From: Kitasatospora aureofaciens
GTDB taxonomy: Bacteria; Actinomycetota; Actinomycetes; Streptomycetales; Streptomycetaceae
Direction: 5' to 3'
Length of the DNA stretch: 64,000 bases
NCBI GenBank assembly: GCA_000720845.1
Contig: JODU01000002.1
Coordinates: 124,001-188,000, forward strand
The first letter of the stretch is position 1. Each line of letters begins with the position of its first letter. Below, piece after piece: positions 7,686 to 15,974 of the stretch. The notes under the pieces were generated by a model. That model was not told the DNA's origin. It saw only the letters and a list, made by a program, of their open reading frames with translations, and made no database searches. Position numbers and translations under genes: made by a program.

Positions 7686-8240
7686 TTGAAGATCCTGGTC
7701 GCCGGAGGATTCGGCGTGGGCAAGACCACCCTGGTGGGCGCGGTCAGCGAGATCAGGCCGCTGCGCACGGAGGAACTGCTCAGCGAGGCCGGACGGCTGG
7801 TGGACGACACCGACGGCATCGACCGGAAGGTCACCACGACCGTCGCCATGGACTTCGGCCGCATCACCATCCGTTCCGGCCTCTCCCTCTACCTCTTCGG
7901 CACGCCGGGGCAGGACCGGTTCTGGTTCCTCTGGGACGAACTGGCGCAGGGGGCCCTCGGCGCCGTCGTCCTCGCGGACACCCGGCGCCTGGCCGACTGC
8001 TTCCCCGCGGTGGACTACTTCGAACACCGGCACATCCCGTTCGTGGTGGCCGTGAACTGCTTCACGGGAGCACGCCGCCACGACGAGCACAGCGTCCTGC
8101 GCGCTCTCGACCTCGACCCGGGAACGCCCGTGGTGCTGTGTGACGCCCGGGACCGCGACTCGGGGAAGGAGGTGCTGATCCGCCTCGTCGAGTACGCCGG
8201 GCGGATGCACACCGCCCGGCTCCTCGACTCCGTCCGCTGA
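7686..8240 (+). CDS. Conservon-type GTP/ATP-binding protein (CvnD family), 5' truncated
   Basis: LKILVAGGFGVGKTTLVGAVSEIRP carries the Walker A/G1 motif GGFGVGKT, followed by TDGIDRKVTTTVAMDFG, the G3 motif GTPGQDRFWF and base-contacting VAVNCF. This is the CvnD small GTPase that normally follows cvnABC in Streptomyces. In-frame codons for the usual N terminus, VSERSDATDGDTTALA, are present from 7638, but the ATG before them is gone. The only available start is the TTG at 7686, which removes about 16 residues but spares the P-loop. No cvnA or cvnC partner is present. It may be poorly expressed. Confidence 0.75.
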   Translation: MKILVAGGFGVGKTTLVGAVSEIRPLRTEELLSEAGRLVDDTDGIDRKVTTTVAMDFGRITIRSGLSLYLFGTPGQDRFWFLWDELAQGALGAVVLADTRRLADCFPAVDYFEHRHIPFVVAVNCFTGARRHDEHSVLRALDLDPGTPVVLCDARDRDSGKEVLIRLVEYAGRMHTARLLDSVR

Positions 8241-8268
8241 CCGGACCTGCGCCCCTGGCCGGGTGGCC

Positions 8269-8697
8269 TCAGTCCGCCACCGACTTCAGGGCCAGGACCT
8301 TGTCCACGGTGACACGGACGAGGAGTTCGCCCGGGACGCCGTTGCGCGCCCCGAACTCCTCGGCCCGTTCCTCGCCCATGTAGCGGGCGCCGATGCGGGC
8401 GGCCCAGTGCCGCAGTTCGCCGAGGTCCTCCGAGATCCGCGCACGCCCCTGCAGCACGACGAAGGCGAAGGGCGGCCGGTCGTCGTCCACGCAGAGGGCG
8501 ATGCGGCCGTCACGGACGAGATTGCGCCCCTTCACGGTGTCCTTGCCGGTGTTGAACACCAGGTCGTCCCCGTCCAGCAGGAACCAGATGGGCGCCACGT
8601 GCGGGCTGCCGTCGGCCCGGACGGTCGAGAGTTTTCCGGTGCGGGTGCCGTCCGAGACGAACGCCCGCCATTCCTCATCGGTCATCTTCTGTGCCAT
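8269..8697 (-). CDS. PPOX-class F420-dependent oxidoreductase
   Basis: A 142-residue split-barrel protein. MTDEEWRAFVSDGTRTGKLSTVRADGSPHVAPIWFLLDGDDLVF is the typical N-terminal half of the pyridoxamine-phosphate-oxidase-like F420/FMN family. GKDTVKGRNLVRDGRIALCVDDDRPPFAFV provides the phosphate-binding strand and loop. Actinobacterial members of this length bind F420 or biliverdin-like cofactors, but cofactor and substrate cannot be fixed from sequence. It is convergent with the cvnD-like gene, with a 28-bp gap. Confidence 0.85.
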   Translation of the reverse strand: MAQKMTDEEWRAFVSDGTRTGKLSTVRADGSPHVAPIWFLLDGDDLVFNTGKDTVKGRNLVRDGRIALCVDDDRPPFAFVVLQGRARISEDLGELRHWAARIGARYMGEERAEEFGARNGVPGELLVRVTVDKVLALKSVAD

Positions 8698-8802
8698 GCC
8701 CCCATCCTCCTTGCCCGGAGCACTGGCGTGGTGAAGGCTGGCGGACGGGTCCCCCGGCCAGGGGGAGGCAACGAGTACGGGGAGACACGGGGAGATCGGA
8801 TC

Positions 8803-9216
8803 ATGGTGCAGAACCAGGGACTGGGCTGGTTGCTCGACGACCTGACAGCGCGCGTCGAACACGTACGGCATGCGTTGGTCCTGTCCAACGACGGATTGGT
8901 GACCGGGGCGAGTACGGGCCTGCGACGCGAGGACGCCGAGCACCTCGCCGCCGTCTCGTCCGGACTGCACAGCCTGGCCAAGGGCTCGGGCCGTCACTTC
9001 GGCGCCGGTCAGGTACGGCAGACGATGGTCGAGTTCGATGTCGCCGTACTGTTCGTCACCGCTGCCGGTTCGGGCAGTTGCCTGTGCGTGCTGAGCGGAG
9101 CGGAGGCCGACATCGGGCAGATCGCGTACGAGATGACACTGCTCGTGAACCGGGTGGGCGAGCACCTCGACGTCGATGCGCGGCAGCCGGGACGGATATC
9201 ACCCACCGAGCCCTGA
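8803..9216 (+). CDS. Roadblock/LC7 domain protein (CvnB-like, orphan)
   Basis: A 137-residue protein starting MVQNQGLGWLLDDLTARVEHVRHALVLSNDGL, the Roadblock/LC7 opening found in conservon CvnB proteins. LHSLAKGSGRHFGAGQVRQTMVEFD and the strand CLCVLSGAEADIGQIAYEMTLLV complete the fold. CvnB proteins regulate a partner GTPase in a membrane complex. Here the gene is alone: no sensor (cvnA) or DUF742 (cvnC) gene adjoins it, but a cvnD-type GTPase lies 560 bp upstream beyond the PPOX gene. The start follows ACGGGGAGATCGG. Confidence 0.85.
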   Translation: MVQNQGLGWLLDDLTARVEHVRHALVLSNDGLVTGASTGLRREDAEHLAAVSSGLHSLAKGSGRHFGAGQVRQTMVEFDVAVLFVTAAGSGSCLCVLSGAEADIGQIAYEMTLLVNRVGEHLDVDARQPGRISPTEP

Positions 9217-9354
9217 CCTGCGCTTTCGGGTTCCTCGGTGGTCGGCCGCAGAGTTATCCACAGGCTCATCACGGATGTCGCGGCTGCGGCTACGGTTTTG
9301 TGTGTCAGCGGGCGCGGACAGCGCCGGCCACACACTCCACGGGGGAGACGAGCC

Positions 9355-10326
9355 ATGTCGGGCAACACCATCACGTATCAGGCCGCCGCGGCCGGCGAGC
9401 GGACCGGCACCACCCGGGACGCCTCGGTCACCCGCCAGCGCGCGGCCCGGGAGCTGGGCCTCAGGCGAAGCGAGTTCGACCTCGCCGTGCAGCTCGGCCG
9501 AATCCGCACGGTGCCCGACGACGGAGGAGGCGGGCGCCGCGTCGCCCGCGACGAGATCGACCGTATCCGGGCGGCGGACGGCTTTCCCGAGGTGCTCCGG
9601 GCCGGTGTCCGCACCGTCGGCACCACGCAGGGCGCGACCCTCATGGAGGTGACCACAGCCCGGTTCACCCGTCTCGCGCGGCTGGGGCTGCTGGTGCCCG
9701 TGACGTTCTACGTCAACCGGTACCGCGCTGTCGTCTGGCTGTATCTGGCGGAGGAGCTGCGGCAGTTCAGGGCCGACGAGCGCAACACCGCGCTGCTGAA
9801 GGGCCGCACACCCGAAGGGCTGCGGGACCAGCTGGGAGAAGGGCTCGACCTGCGTCCTCGCAACTGGCGGGGAAGGCACCTGGGATTCCTGCTCCGTCAG
9901 GCGGACGAACCGTGGGCCCGGGCCGCGGCGGTGGCGTCGCTGCTCGACGCCACCGACATCTCGGACGTCGTCACGGATCCCTACGAGCGCTCCCATCTGC
10001 GCCGGTTCCGCCCCGTGCCCGCCACGCACGGCTCTCCGGGTTCCCCGGCCGCGCAGCTCGCCGAGGAGATCGCGACGGCCGCCGACCCGGACGAGGTCGA
10101 CTGGCTCCGCTCGGACCTGGCAGCCGCGCTGGACACGGCCCGCCGACATCGTCCGGCCCCCCGCCCGGCCCCGCACGCCGTGCCGGCCCCGCCCGGTCCG
10201 GAATCCGCGCCGTGCGAGACGGCGGCACCGGTGCGGCCCGAGGCGGAGACCCCCGTGCCGCCCGAGGCGGAGCAACGCGGACGGTTGAGCGGCCTGTTCG
10301 GCAGGCTCTGGCGCAGAGACGCCTGA
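9355..10326 (+). CDS. DUF6397 family protein
   Basis: A 323-residue cytoplasmic protein of a Streptomyces family with unknown role. VTRQRAARELGLRRSEFDLAVQLGRIRTV (about residues 24-52) looks like a MerR/excisionase-type helix-turn-helix. The middle has RFTRLARLGLLVPVTFYVNRYRAVVWLYLAEELRQF. The C terminus is a Pro/Ala/Glu-rich tail (about 260-305) closed by GRLSGLFGRLWRRDA, a basic amphipathic end. DNA binding is plausible but unproven. The ATG follows GGGGGAGACGAGCC. Confidence 0.75.
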   Translation: MSGNTITYQAAAAGERTGTTRDASVTRQRAARELGLRRSEFDLAVQLGRIRTVPDDGGGGRRVARDEIDRIRAADGFPEVLRAGVRTVGTTQGATLMEVTTARFTRLARLGLLVPVTFYVNRYRAVVWLYLAEELRQFRADERNTALLKGRTPEGLRDQLGEGLDLRPRNWRGRHLGFLLRQADEPWARAAAVASLLDATDISDVVTDPYERSHLRRFRPVPATHGSPGSPAAQLAEEIATAADPDEVDWLRSDLAAALDTARRHRPAPRPAPHAVPAPPGPESAPCETAAPVRPEAETPVPPEAEQRGRLSGLFGRLWRRDA

Positions 10327-10327
10327 C

Positions 10328-11194
10328 CTACAGGGCCCGGAAAAGACCCTCCTGCACCACGGACACCAGCATGCGCCCCTCCCTGTCATAGATCCGCCCA
10401 CGGGCCAGCCCGCGCCCGCCGGTCGCGATCGGCGACTCCTGGTCGTACAGGAACCACTCGTCGGCCCGGAACGGCCGGTGGAACCACATGGCATGGTCCA
10501 GCGACGCCATGTCGAAGCCCCGCGGACCCCACAGCGGCTCCACCGGGATGCGCACGGCGTCCAGGAGCGTCATGTCGCTGGCGTAGGTCAAGGCACAGGT
10601 GTGCACGAGCGGATCGTCGCCGAGCGGCCCGACCGCGCGCATCCACACGGCGCTGCGGGGCTCGGCTCCCTCGACCTCCTCGGCGCTCCAGCGCAGCCGG
10701 TCGACATAGCGGATGTCGAAGGGCTGACGGCGCGCCATTCGCTCCAACTGCTCCGGCAGCGCGCCCAGGTGCTCCCGCACCTCGTCGGCGACCGTCGGCA
10801 GGGACTCCGGATCGGGGACCTTGCGGGCCGGCGGCAACTGGTGCTCGAAACTCCCCTGTTCAGGTCTGTGAAAGGAGGCGGTGAGCGTGAAGATCGTGCG
10901 TCCCTGCTGCACGGCGGTGACGCGGCGGGTGGTGAACGACCGCCCGTCCCGGTCCCGTTCGACCTGGTACACGATCGGCACGCCAGGGCGTCCGGGACGC
11001 AGGAAGTACGCGTGCAGCGAGTGCACCGGGCGGTCGCCGTCGGTGGTGCGGCCCGCGGCCACCAGCGCCTGGCCGGCCACCTGGCCGCCGAAGACCCGCT
11101 GCAGCGACTCCTCGGGGCTGCGGCCACGGAAGATGTTGACCTCGATCTGCTCCAGGTCGAGCAGGTCGACGAGGCTCTCGGCCGGATTCGTCAT
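10328..11194 (-). CDS. tesB: Acyl-CoA thioesterase II (TesB family)
   Basis: The 288-residue product has the double-hotdog TesB layout. An N-terminal hotdog spans FRGRSPEESLQRVFGGQVAGQALVAA and VHSLHAYFLRPGRP. The C-terminal hotdog contains LTYASDMTLLDAVRIP and FDMASLDHAMWFHRPFRADEWFLYDQESP. The Asp in the SLDHAMWFH motif is the known catalytic residue. It hydrolyses acyl-CoA to free acid and CoA in fatty acid turnover. The ATG at 11194 is preceded by AGGAGAAACCCACCC. It lies 20 bp downstream of the RNA helicase and may be cotranscribed with it. Confidence 0.92.
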   Translation of the reverse strand: MTNPAESLVDLLDLEQIEVNIFRGRSPEESLQRVFGGQVAGQALVAAGRTTDGDRPVHSLHAYFLRPGRPGVPIVYQVERDRDGRSFTTRRVTAVQQGRTIFTLTASFHRPEQGSFEHQLPPARKVPDPESLPTVADEVREHLGALPEQLERMARRQPFDIRYVDRLRWSAEEVEGAEPRSAVWMRAVGPLGDDPLVHTCALTYASDMTLLDAVRIPVEPLWGPRGFDMASLDHAMWFHRPFRADEWFLYDQESPIATGGRGLARGRIYDREGRMLVSVVQEGLFRAL

Positions 11195-11213
11195 GGGTGG
11201 GTTTCTCCTGTGC

Positions 11214-13727
11214 TCACAGCTGGCCGACATCGGTGACACGGACGATCGCACGGCCCTCCGCGTCGGAGGCGGTGAGGTCGACCTCCGCACTGATGCCCCA
11301 GTCGTGGTCGTCGTTCGGGTCGTCGAAGATCTGCCGCACGCGCCACAGCCCGTTCTGCGGCTCTTCCTCGATGATCAGCAGCTTGGGACCGCGGGCGTCC
11401 GGGCCGGTGCCGAGCTCGTCGTACTCGTCCCAGTACTTGTCCATGGCCTCGCCCCACGCGTCGGCGTCCCAGCCCGCGTCTGCGTCCATCTCGCCCAGCT
11501 CACCGACCTGGTCGAGGGCGGCGAGCTCGACACGGCGGAACATGGCGTTGCGGACCAGCACCCGGAAGGCGCGCGCGTTGGCGGTGACCGGCCGTACCTG
11601 GTCGGCCTTCTCCTGAGCCTCCTCGGCGGTCATCTCCTCCGGGTTGGCGAGCTGCTCCCACTCGTCGAGGAGACTGGAGTCGACCTGGCGCACCATCTCG
11701 CCGAGCCACTCGATCAGGTCCTGGAGGTCCTCGGACTTCAGGTCGTCCGGCACCGTGTGGTCGAGGGCCTTGTAGGCGCTCGCCAGGTAGCGCAGCACGA
11801 TGCCCTCGGTGCGGGCCAGTTCGTAGTGGGAGACCAGCTCCGTGAAGGTCAGTGCCCGTTCGTACATGTCCCGGATGACCGACTTCGGCGACAGCGGATG
11901 GTCACCGACCCAGGGGTGGCTCCTGCGGTACGTGTCGTAGGCGTGGAAGAGCAGCTCCTCCAAGGGCTTCGGGTACGTGATGTCCTGGAGGCGCTCCATG
12001 CGCTCCTCGTACTCGACGCCGTCCGCCTTCATCGCGGCCACGGCCTCACCGCGCGCCTTGTTCTGCTGGGCGGCGAGGATCTGCCGCGGGTCGTCCAGGG
12101 TGGACTCCACGACCGACACCATGTCCAGCGCGTACGACGGCGACTCCGGGTCCAGCAGTTCGAAGGCGGCCAGGGCGAACGTGGACAGCGGCTGGTTCAG
12201 CGCGAAGTCCTGCTGGAGGTCCACCGTGAGACGCACGATGCGCCCCTCCGCGTCCGGCTGGTCCAGCTTCTCCACGATCCCGCCGTCCAGCAGCGAACGG
12301 TAGATGGCGATGGCCCGCCGGATGTGCCTGAGCTGCTGCCTGCGCGGTTCGTGGTTGTCCTCCAGCAGGTGCCGCATCGCGGAGAAGGCGTCGCCGGGGC
12401 GGGCGATCACGGACAGCAGCATGGTGTGGGTGACCCGGAAGCGGGACGTCAGCGGCTCCGGCTCCGAGCCGATGAGCTTGTCGAACGTGCTCTCCGACCA
12501 GGCGACGAACCCCTCGGGAGCCTTCTTCCGGACGACCTTCCGCCGCTTCTTCGGGTCATCACCGGCCTTGGCCAGCGCCTTCTCGTTCTCGACGACGTGC
12601 TCGGGCGCCTGGGCGACCACGAACCCCTCCGTGTCGAACCCGGCACGCCCGGCACGCCCCGCGATCTGGTGGAACTCCCGAGCCCTCAGCGTGCGGACCC
12701 GGGTGCCGTCGTACTTGGTCAGCGCCGTGAACAGCACGGTCCGGATCGGGACGTTGACGCCCACGCCCAGCGTGTCCGTTCCGCAGATCACCTTCAGCAG
12801 GCCGGCCTGCGCGAGCTTCTCCACCAGCCGCCGGTACTTGGGCAGCATGCCGGCGTGGTGGACCCCGATGCCGTGGCGCACGTAGCGGGAGAGATTGCGG
12901 CCGAACTTCGTGGTGAAGCGGAAGTTGCCGATGAGGTCGGCGATCCGCTCCTTCTCCTCGCGCGTGCACATGTTGATGCTCATCAGCGCCTGTGCCCGTT
13001 CCACGGCCTGCGCCTGGGTGAAGTGCACGATGTACACGGGCGCCTGCCGGGCGGCCAGCAGATCGGTGAGGGTCTCGGTGAGCGGGGTGTAACGGAACTC
13101 GTAGGAGAGCGGCACGGGACGGGTGGCCGAGCGGACCACCGCGGTGGGACGGCCGGTACGGCGCGCGAGGTCCTTCTCGAAGAACGAGACGTCACCGAGG
13201 GTCGCCGACATCAGGACGAACTGGGCCTGCGGCAGTTCCAGCAGAGGGATCTGCCAGGCCCACCCGCGGTCCGGCTCCGCGTAGAAGTGGAACTCGTCCA
13301 TGACGACCTGACCGATGTCCGCGTGCTTGCCGTCACGCAGCGCGATGGACGCCAGGACCTCGGCCGTGCAGCAGATGACGGGGGCGTCGGAGTTCACGGA
13401 GGCGTCGCCGGTGAGCATGCCCACGTTCTCGGTGCCGAAGATCTTGCACAGCTCGAAGAACTTCTCCGATACCAGCGCCTTGATCGGAGCCGTGTAGAAG
13501 GTGACCTCGTCCCGGGCCAGAGCGGCGAAGTGGGCGCCCGCCGCGATCATGCTCTTGCCGGAGCCGGTGGGCGTCGACACGATCACGTTCGCGCCGGAGA
13601 CCACCTCGATCAGCGCCTCCTCCTGATGGGAGTAGAGCGTGAGACCGCGCTCCCGGGCCCAGGCCTCGAAGGCTTCGTACAAGGCATCGGGGTCGGCGGT
13701 CCGCGGCAGCTGATCGATGAGGGTCAC
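11214..13727 (-). CDS. Ski2-like DEAD/DEAH-box RNA helicase with DUF3516
   Basis: An 837-residue superfamily 2 helicase. Order: YSHQEEALIEVVSGANVIVSTPTGSGKS (Q motif and Walker A, about residues 30-60), TAPIKALVSEKF (Ia), VVMDEFHFYAEP (DEVH-type motif II), LMSATLGD (III), the long helicase C region with GVHHAGMLPKYR and GTDTLGVGVN, then HQIAGRAGRAGFD (VI). The C-terminal third is a DUF3516-type helical and beta region. Such proteins resemble yeast Ski2/Mtr4, so structured RNA is the likely substrate. The GTG at 13727 begins the conserved N terminus. Confidence 0.92.
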   Translation of the reverse strand: MTLIDQLPRTADPDALYEAFEAWARERGLTLYSHQEEALIEVVSGANVIVSTPTGSGKSMIAAGAHFAALARDEVTFYTAPIKALVSEKFFELCKIFGTENVGMLTGDASVNSDAPVICCTAEVLASIALRDGKHADIGQVVMDEFHFYAEPDRGWAWQIPLLELPQAQFVLMSATLGDVSFFEKDLARRTGRPTAVVRSATRPVPLSYEFRYTPLTETLTDLLAARQAPVYIVHFTQAQAVERAQALMSINMCTREEKERIADLIGNFRFTTKFGRNLSRYVRHGIGVHHAGMLPKYRRLVEKLAQAGLLKVICGTDTLGVGVNVPIRTVLFTALTKYDGTRVRTLRAREFHQIAGRAGRAGFDTEGFVVAQAPEHVVENEKALAKAGDDPKKRRKVVRKKAPEGFVAWSESTFDKLIGSEPEPLTSRFRVTHTMLLSVIARPGDAFSAMRHLLEDNHEPRRQQLRHIRRAIAIYRSLLDGGIVEKLDQPDAEGRIVRLTVDLQQDFALNQPLSTFALAAFELLDPESPSYALDMVSVVESTLDDPRQILAAQQNKARGEAVAAMKADGVEYEERMERLQDITYPKPLEELLFHAYDTYRRSHPWVGDHPLSPKSVIRDMYERALTFTELVSHYELARTEGIVLRYLASAYKALDHTVPDDLKSEDLQDLIEWLGEMVRQVDSSLLDEWEQLANPEEMTAEEAQEKADQVRPVTANARAFRVLVRNAMFRRVELAALDQVGELGEMDADAGWDADAWGEAMDKYWDEYDELGTGPDARGPKLLIIEEEPQNGLWRVRQIFDDPNDDHDWGISAEVDLTASDAEGRAIVRVTDVGQL

Positions 13728-13872
13728 GCCCCCATCTTGCCTGCCACGGGCCGCGATGGGGGAATCGGCTGTCCGCGTGAAGATCACGAACGCTACGCTG
13801 GGTCGCCGGCGCGGCAACCGCGGACCCGGACAACTGCACAGCGGCACACGAGGAATGGGGCGGGCAACGGCG

Positions 13873-14667
13873 ATGATGGGACCAGCACACTCACTGTCGG
13901 GCGCCGCGGCGTGGCTCGGCGTCGGGGCGGCGACCGCCGCCGCGGGGCAACCCATGCCCTGGCCGGTGCTGCTCGCCGGAGCCCTGATCTGCGCCGGAGC
14001 GGCGCTCGCGCCGGACCTCGACCACAAGGCGGCCACCATCTCCCGGGCCTTCGGACCGGTCTCACGGGGGCTGTGCGAGATCGTCGACAAGCTGTCCTAC
14101 GCGGTCTACAAGGCCACGAAGAAGCCGGCCGACCCACGCCGCTCCGGCGGACACCGCACGCTGACGCACACCTGGCTGTGGGCGGTCCTGATCGGCGCGG
14201 GCACGTCGGTCCTGGCCATCAAGGGTGGCCGTTGGGCGGTGCTGGCGATCCTCTTCGTGCACATGGTGCTGGCCATCGAGGGCCTGCTCTGGCGGGCCAC
14301 CCGCGGCTCCAGCAGCGATGTGCTGGTCTGGCTGCTGGCCGGGACCAGCGCGTGGATACTCGCCGGCATCCTCGACAAGCCGGACGGTGGCGCGGACTGG
14401 CTGTTCACGGCGCCGGGCCAGGAGTACCTGTGGCTGGGGCTGCCGATCGTGCTGGGCGCGCTGGTGCACGACATCGGGGACGCGCTGACCGTTTCGGGCT
14501 GCCCGATACTCTGGCCGATACCGGTGGGCCGCAAGCGGTGGTACCCGATCGGCCCGCCGAAGGCCATGCGGTTCCGAGCGGGCAGCTGGGTGGAGCTGAA
14601 GGTGCTGATGCCGGTGTTCATGCTGCTCGGGGGAGTGGGCGGCGCGGCGGCACTCAACTTCATCTGA
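13873..14667 (+). CDS. YdjM-like membrane-bound metal-dependent hydrolase
   Basis: MMGPAHSLSGAAAWLG begins the protein: the histidine of the GPAHSLSG motif and the later APDLDHKAATISR and GGHRTLTHTWLW are the metal-ligand motifs of the YdjM (LexA-regulated inner membrane hydrolase) family. At least four hydrophobic segments follow, including LIGAGTSVLAIKGG and WAVLAILFVHMVLAIEGLLW. Substrate unknown. ATGs exist at 13855 and 13873; the second is preferred because the first has GAGGA directly against it while GGGGCGGG lies about 8 bp before the second. It is divergent from the RNA helicase. Confidence 0.85.
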   Translation: MMGPAHSLSGAAAWLGVGAATAAAGQPMPWPVLLAGALICAGAALAPDLDHKAATISRAFGPVSRGLCEIVDKLSYAVYKATKKPADPRRSGGHRTLTHTWLWAVLIGAGTSVLAIKGGRWAVLAILFVHMVLAIEGLLWRATRGSSSDVLVWLLAGTSAWILAGILDKPDGGADWLFTAPGQEYLWLGLPIVLGALVHDIGDALTVSGCPILWPIPVGRKRWYPIGPPKAMRFRAGSWVELKVLMPVFMLLGGVGGAAALNFI

Positions 14668-14687
14668 GCGACGCGAGCCCGGCCGGC

Positions 14688-14960
14688 TCAGCCGGTTTCC
14701 CCGGTGTCCTGCCCCTCACCCGCGCCGTAACGCCGCTCGAAGCGGGCGACGCGTCCCTCCGAGTCCACCGTCCGCGCCTTGCCCGTGTAGAAGGGGTGGC
14801 TCTCCGAGGAGATCTCCACGTCCACCACCGGGTACGTCTCGCCGTCGTCCCACGCGATGGTCTCGTCACTGGTCGCGGTGGACCGGGTCAGGAAGGCGTA
14901 CCCGGCACTGCGGTCCCGGAAGACGACGGGCCGGTAGTCGGGGTGCTTGTCCTGCTGCAT
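14688..14960 (-). CDS. rpmE2: Ribosomal protein bL31, zinc-free type B
   Basis: MQQDKHPDYRPVVFRDRSAGYAFLTRST and EISSESHPFYTGKARTVDSEGRVARFERRYG are diagnostic of the type B L31. The 90 residues contain no cysteine, so it lacks the CxxC zinc ribbon of type A. In other Streptomyces such paralogues replace the zinc-containing form when zinc is short and are repressed by Zur. I could not find a convincing Zur box upstream of this copy. The ATG follows a GAGGAG site. It sits 60 bp from the stop of the DUF5709 gene on the same strand. Confidence 0.93.
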   Translation of the reverse strand: MQQDKHPDYRPVVFRDRSAGYAFLTRSTATSDETIAWDDGETYPVVDVEISSESHPFYTGKARTVDSEGRVARFERRYGAGEGQDTGETG

Positions 14961-15023
14961 GGCTGCTCCTCGTACCGCGCGGTTCATTGGAGCGACGGCA
15001 CGGGGCTGCCGTCGCGAGTGGTC

Positions 15024-15494
15024 TCAGCCGGGCAGGGAGTCCTCGTCGACCACGTGCATCGCTGCCTCCTCGGCGGAGGCGGCCGCGCCGTCGATGCCCA
15101 CGTCCATGGCGACCAGCGCCGGCTCCTCGTCCTCGTGCGCCCCTTCGTCGGGTGCCACCAGCCGGCCGGAGCGGTCCGCGCCGACTTCGTTGTCCAGCAG
15201 TTCCCCGTCGGTGCCGTCTGCGTCGCCCAGCCCGTCGCCGTCGGGCGCGAGCTCGTCCGGCCGCTCCTCGGCGAGCCGCTGGTCCAGCGTCTCGCCGCGG
15301 CGACGCTCAGCGGCCGTCACACCGGTGTTCTCCACCGCCCAGGGGCGCTCGGGCGGCGACCAGCCCCGGTCGAGGGGGTCGTCGACACCGTCCTCCTCGA
15401 GGGTGTCCTCACCGTCGAGCAGCCCGGTGTCCTCCCGCTGCTCGGATCCGTCGGGCTGGTAGACGTCATCTCCCCATCCGTCGACGCTGTTCAC
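15024..15494 (-). CDS. DUF5709 family protein (very acidic)
   Basis: A highly acidic 156-residue protein, rich in Asp, Glu and Gly, without membrane segments. It contains WGDDVYQPDGSEQREDTGLLDGEDTLEEDG and PLDRGWSPPERPWAVENTGVTAAERRRGETLDQRLAEE, the conserved core of the actinobacterial DUF5709 family, and ends AMHVVDEDSLPG. Function unknown; the composition suggests an intrinsically disordered protein. GTG at 15494 is preferred to the one at 15500 because GGAGG is five bases before it. Confidence 0.82.
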   Translation of the reverse strand: MNSVDGWGDDVYQPDGSEQREDTGLLDGEDTLEEDGVDDPLDRGWSPPERPWAVENTGVTAAERRRGETLDQRLAEERPDELAPDGDGLGDADGTDGELLDNEVGADRSGRLVAPDEGAHEDEEPALVAMDVGIDGAAASAEEAAMHVVDEDSLPG

Positions 15495-15974
15495 GGACAC
15501 CTCCAGGGGGTGGGGACCGGCCCCTTCTCACCGTGGACCGCGGCGGGTCGCCGCTGCACGGGGCACAGGCCTCACCCATCGCGGAACCGCCCGGTTCCCG
15601 GGCCTGGCTCGAGCCGGTGCCTTCCTCCAGCCTTCCACTCCCTTTCGGGACCGCGCAACGCCACGGACCCCGCCGGGGGACGCGTCAGGCCTGCCCCACC
15701 GGCTCCACCGGCCCGGCCGACCCACGCCGACCGCCCCGGCACCGGAGGCGCGTCCGGCCCCGGCCCTCCACGTGGCCTCCCGCCGAAGCGCCGTCCGACT
15801 CGTTCGACTCATCGGCCTCGTGCGACTCGTCCCGCGTCGCCGTCCCGGACTCGACCTGGCCGGAGCAGGGTGGCGACGGCCGGGTCCGGCCCCGGCCGGC
15901 CCCGCCCCGCGTCGGCCGAGCCCGCCCCGGCCACCTCGTCCGGAACCCGCCCGCCCCGAAGGGGCGCCACGTGG
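15495..15974. other. Gene-free stretch of about 480 bp
   Basis: No convincing coding region was found between the DUF5709 gene and the ABC transporter stop. The open frames here translate to arginine/proline- or serine/glutamate-rich noise. The sequence is GC-rich, with short repeats of GACTCGT type near 15790-15835. The left end holds the DUF5709 promoter region. No tRNA-like or clear terminator fold was seen. Confidence 0.5.
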
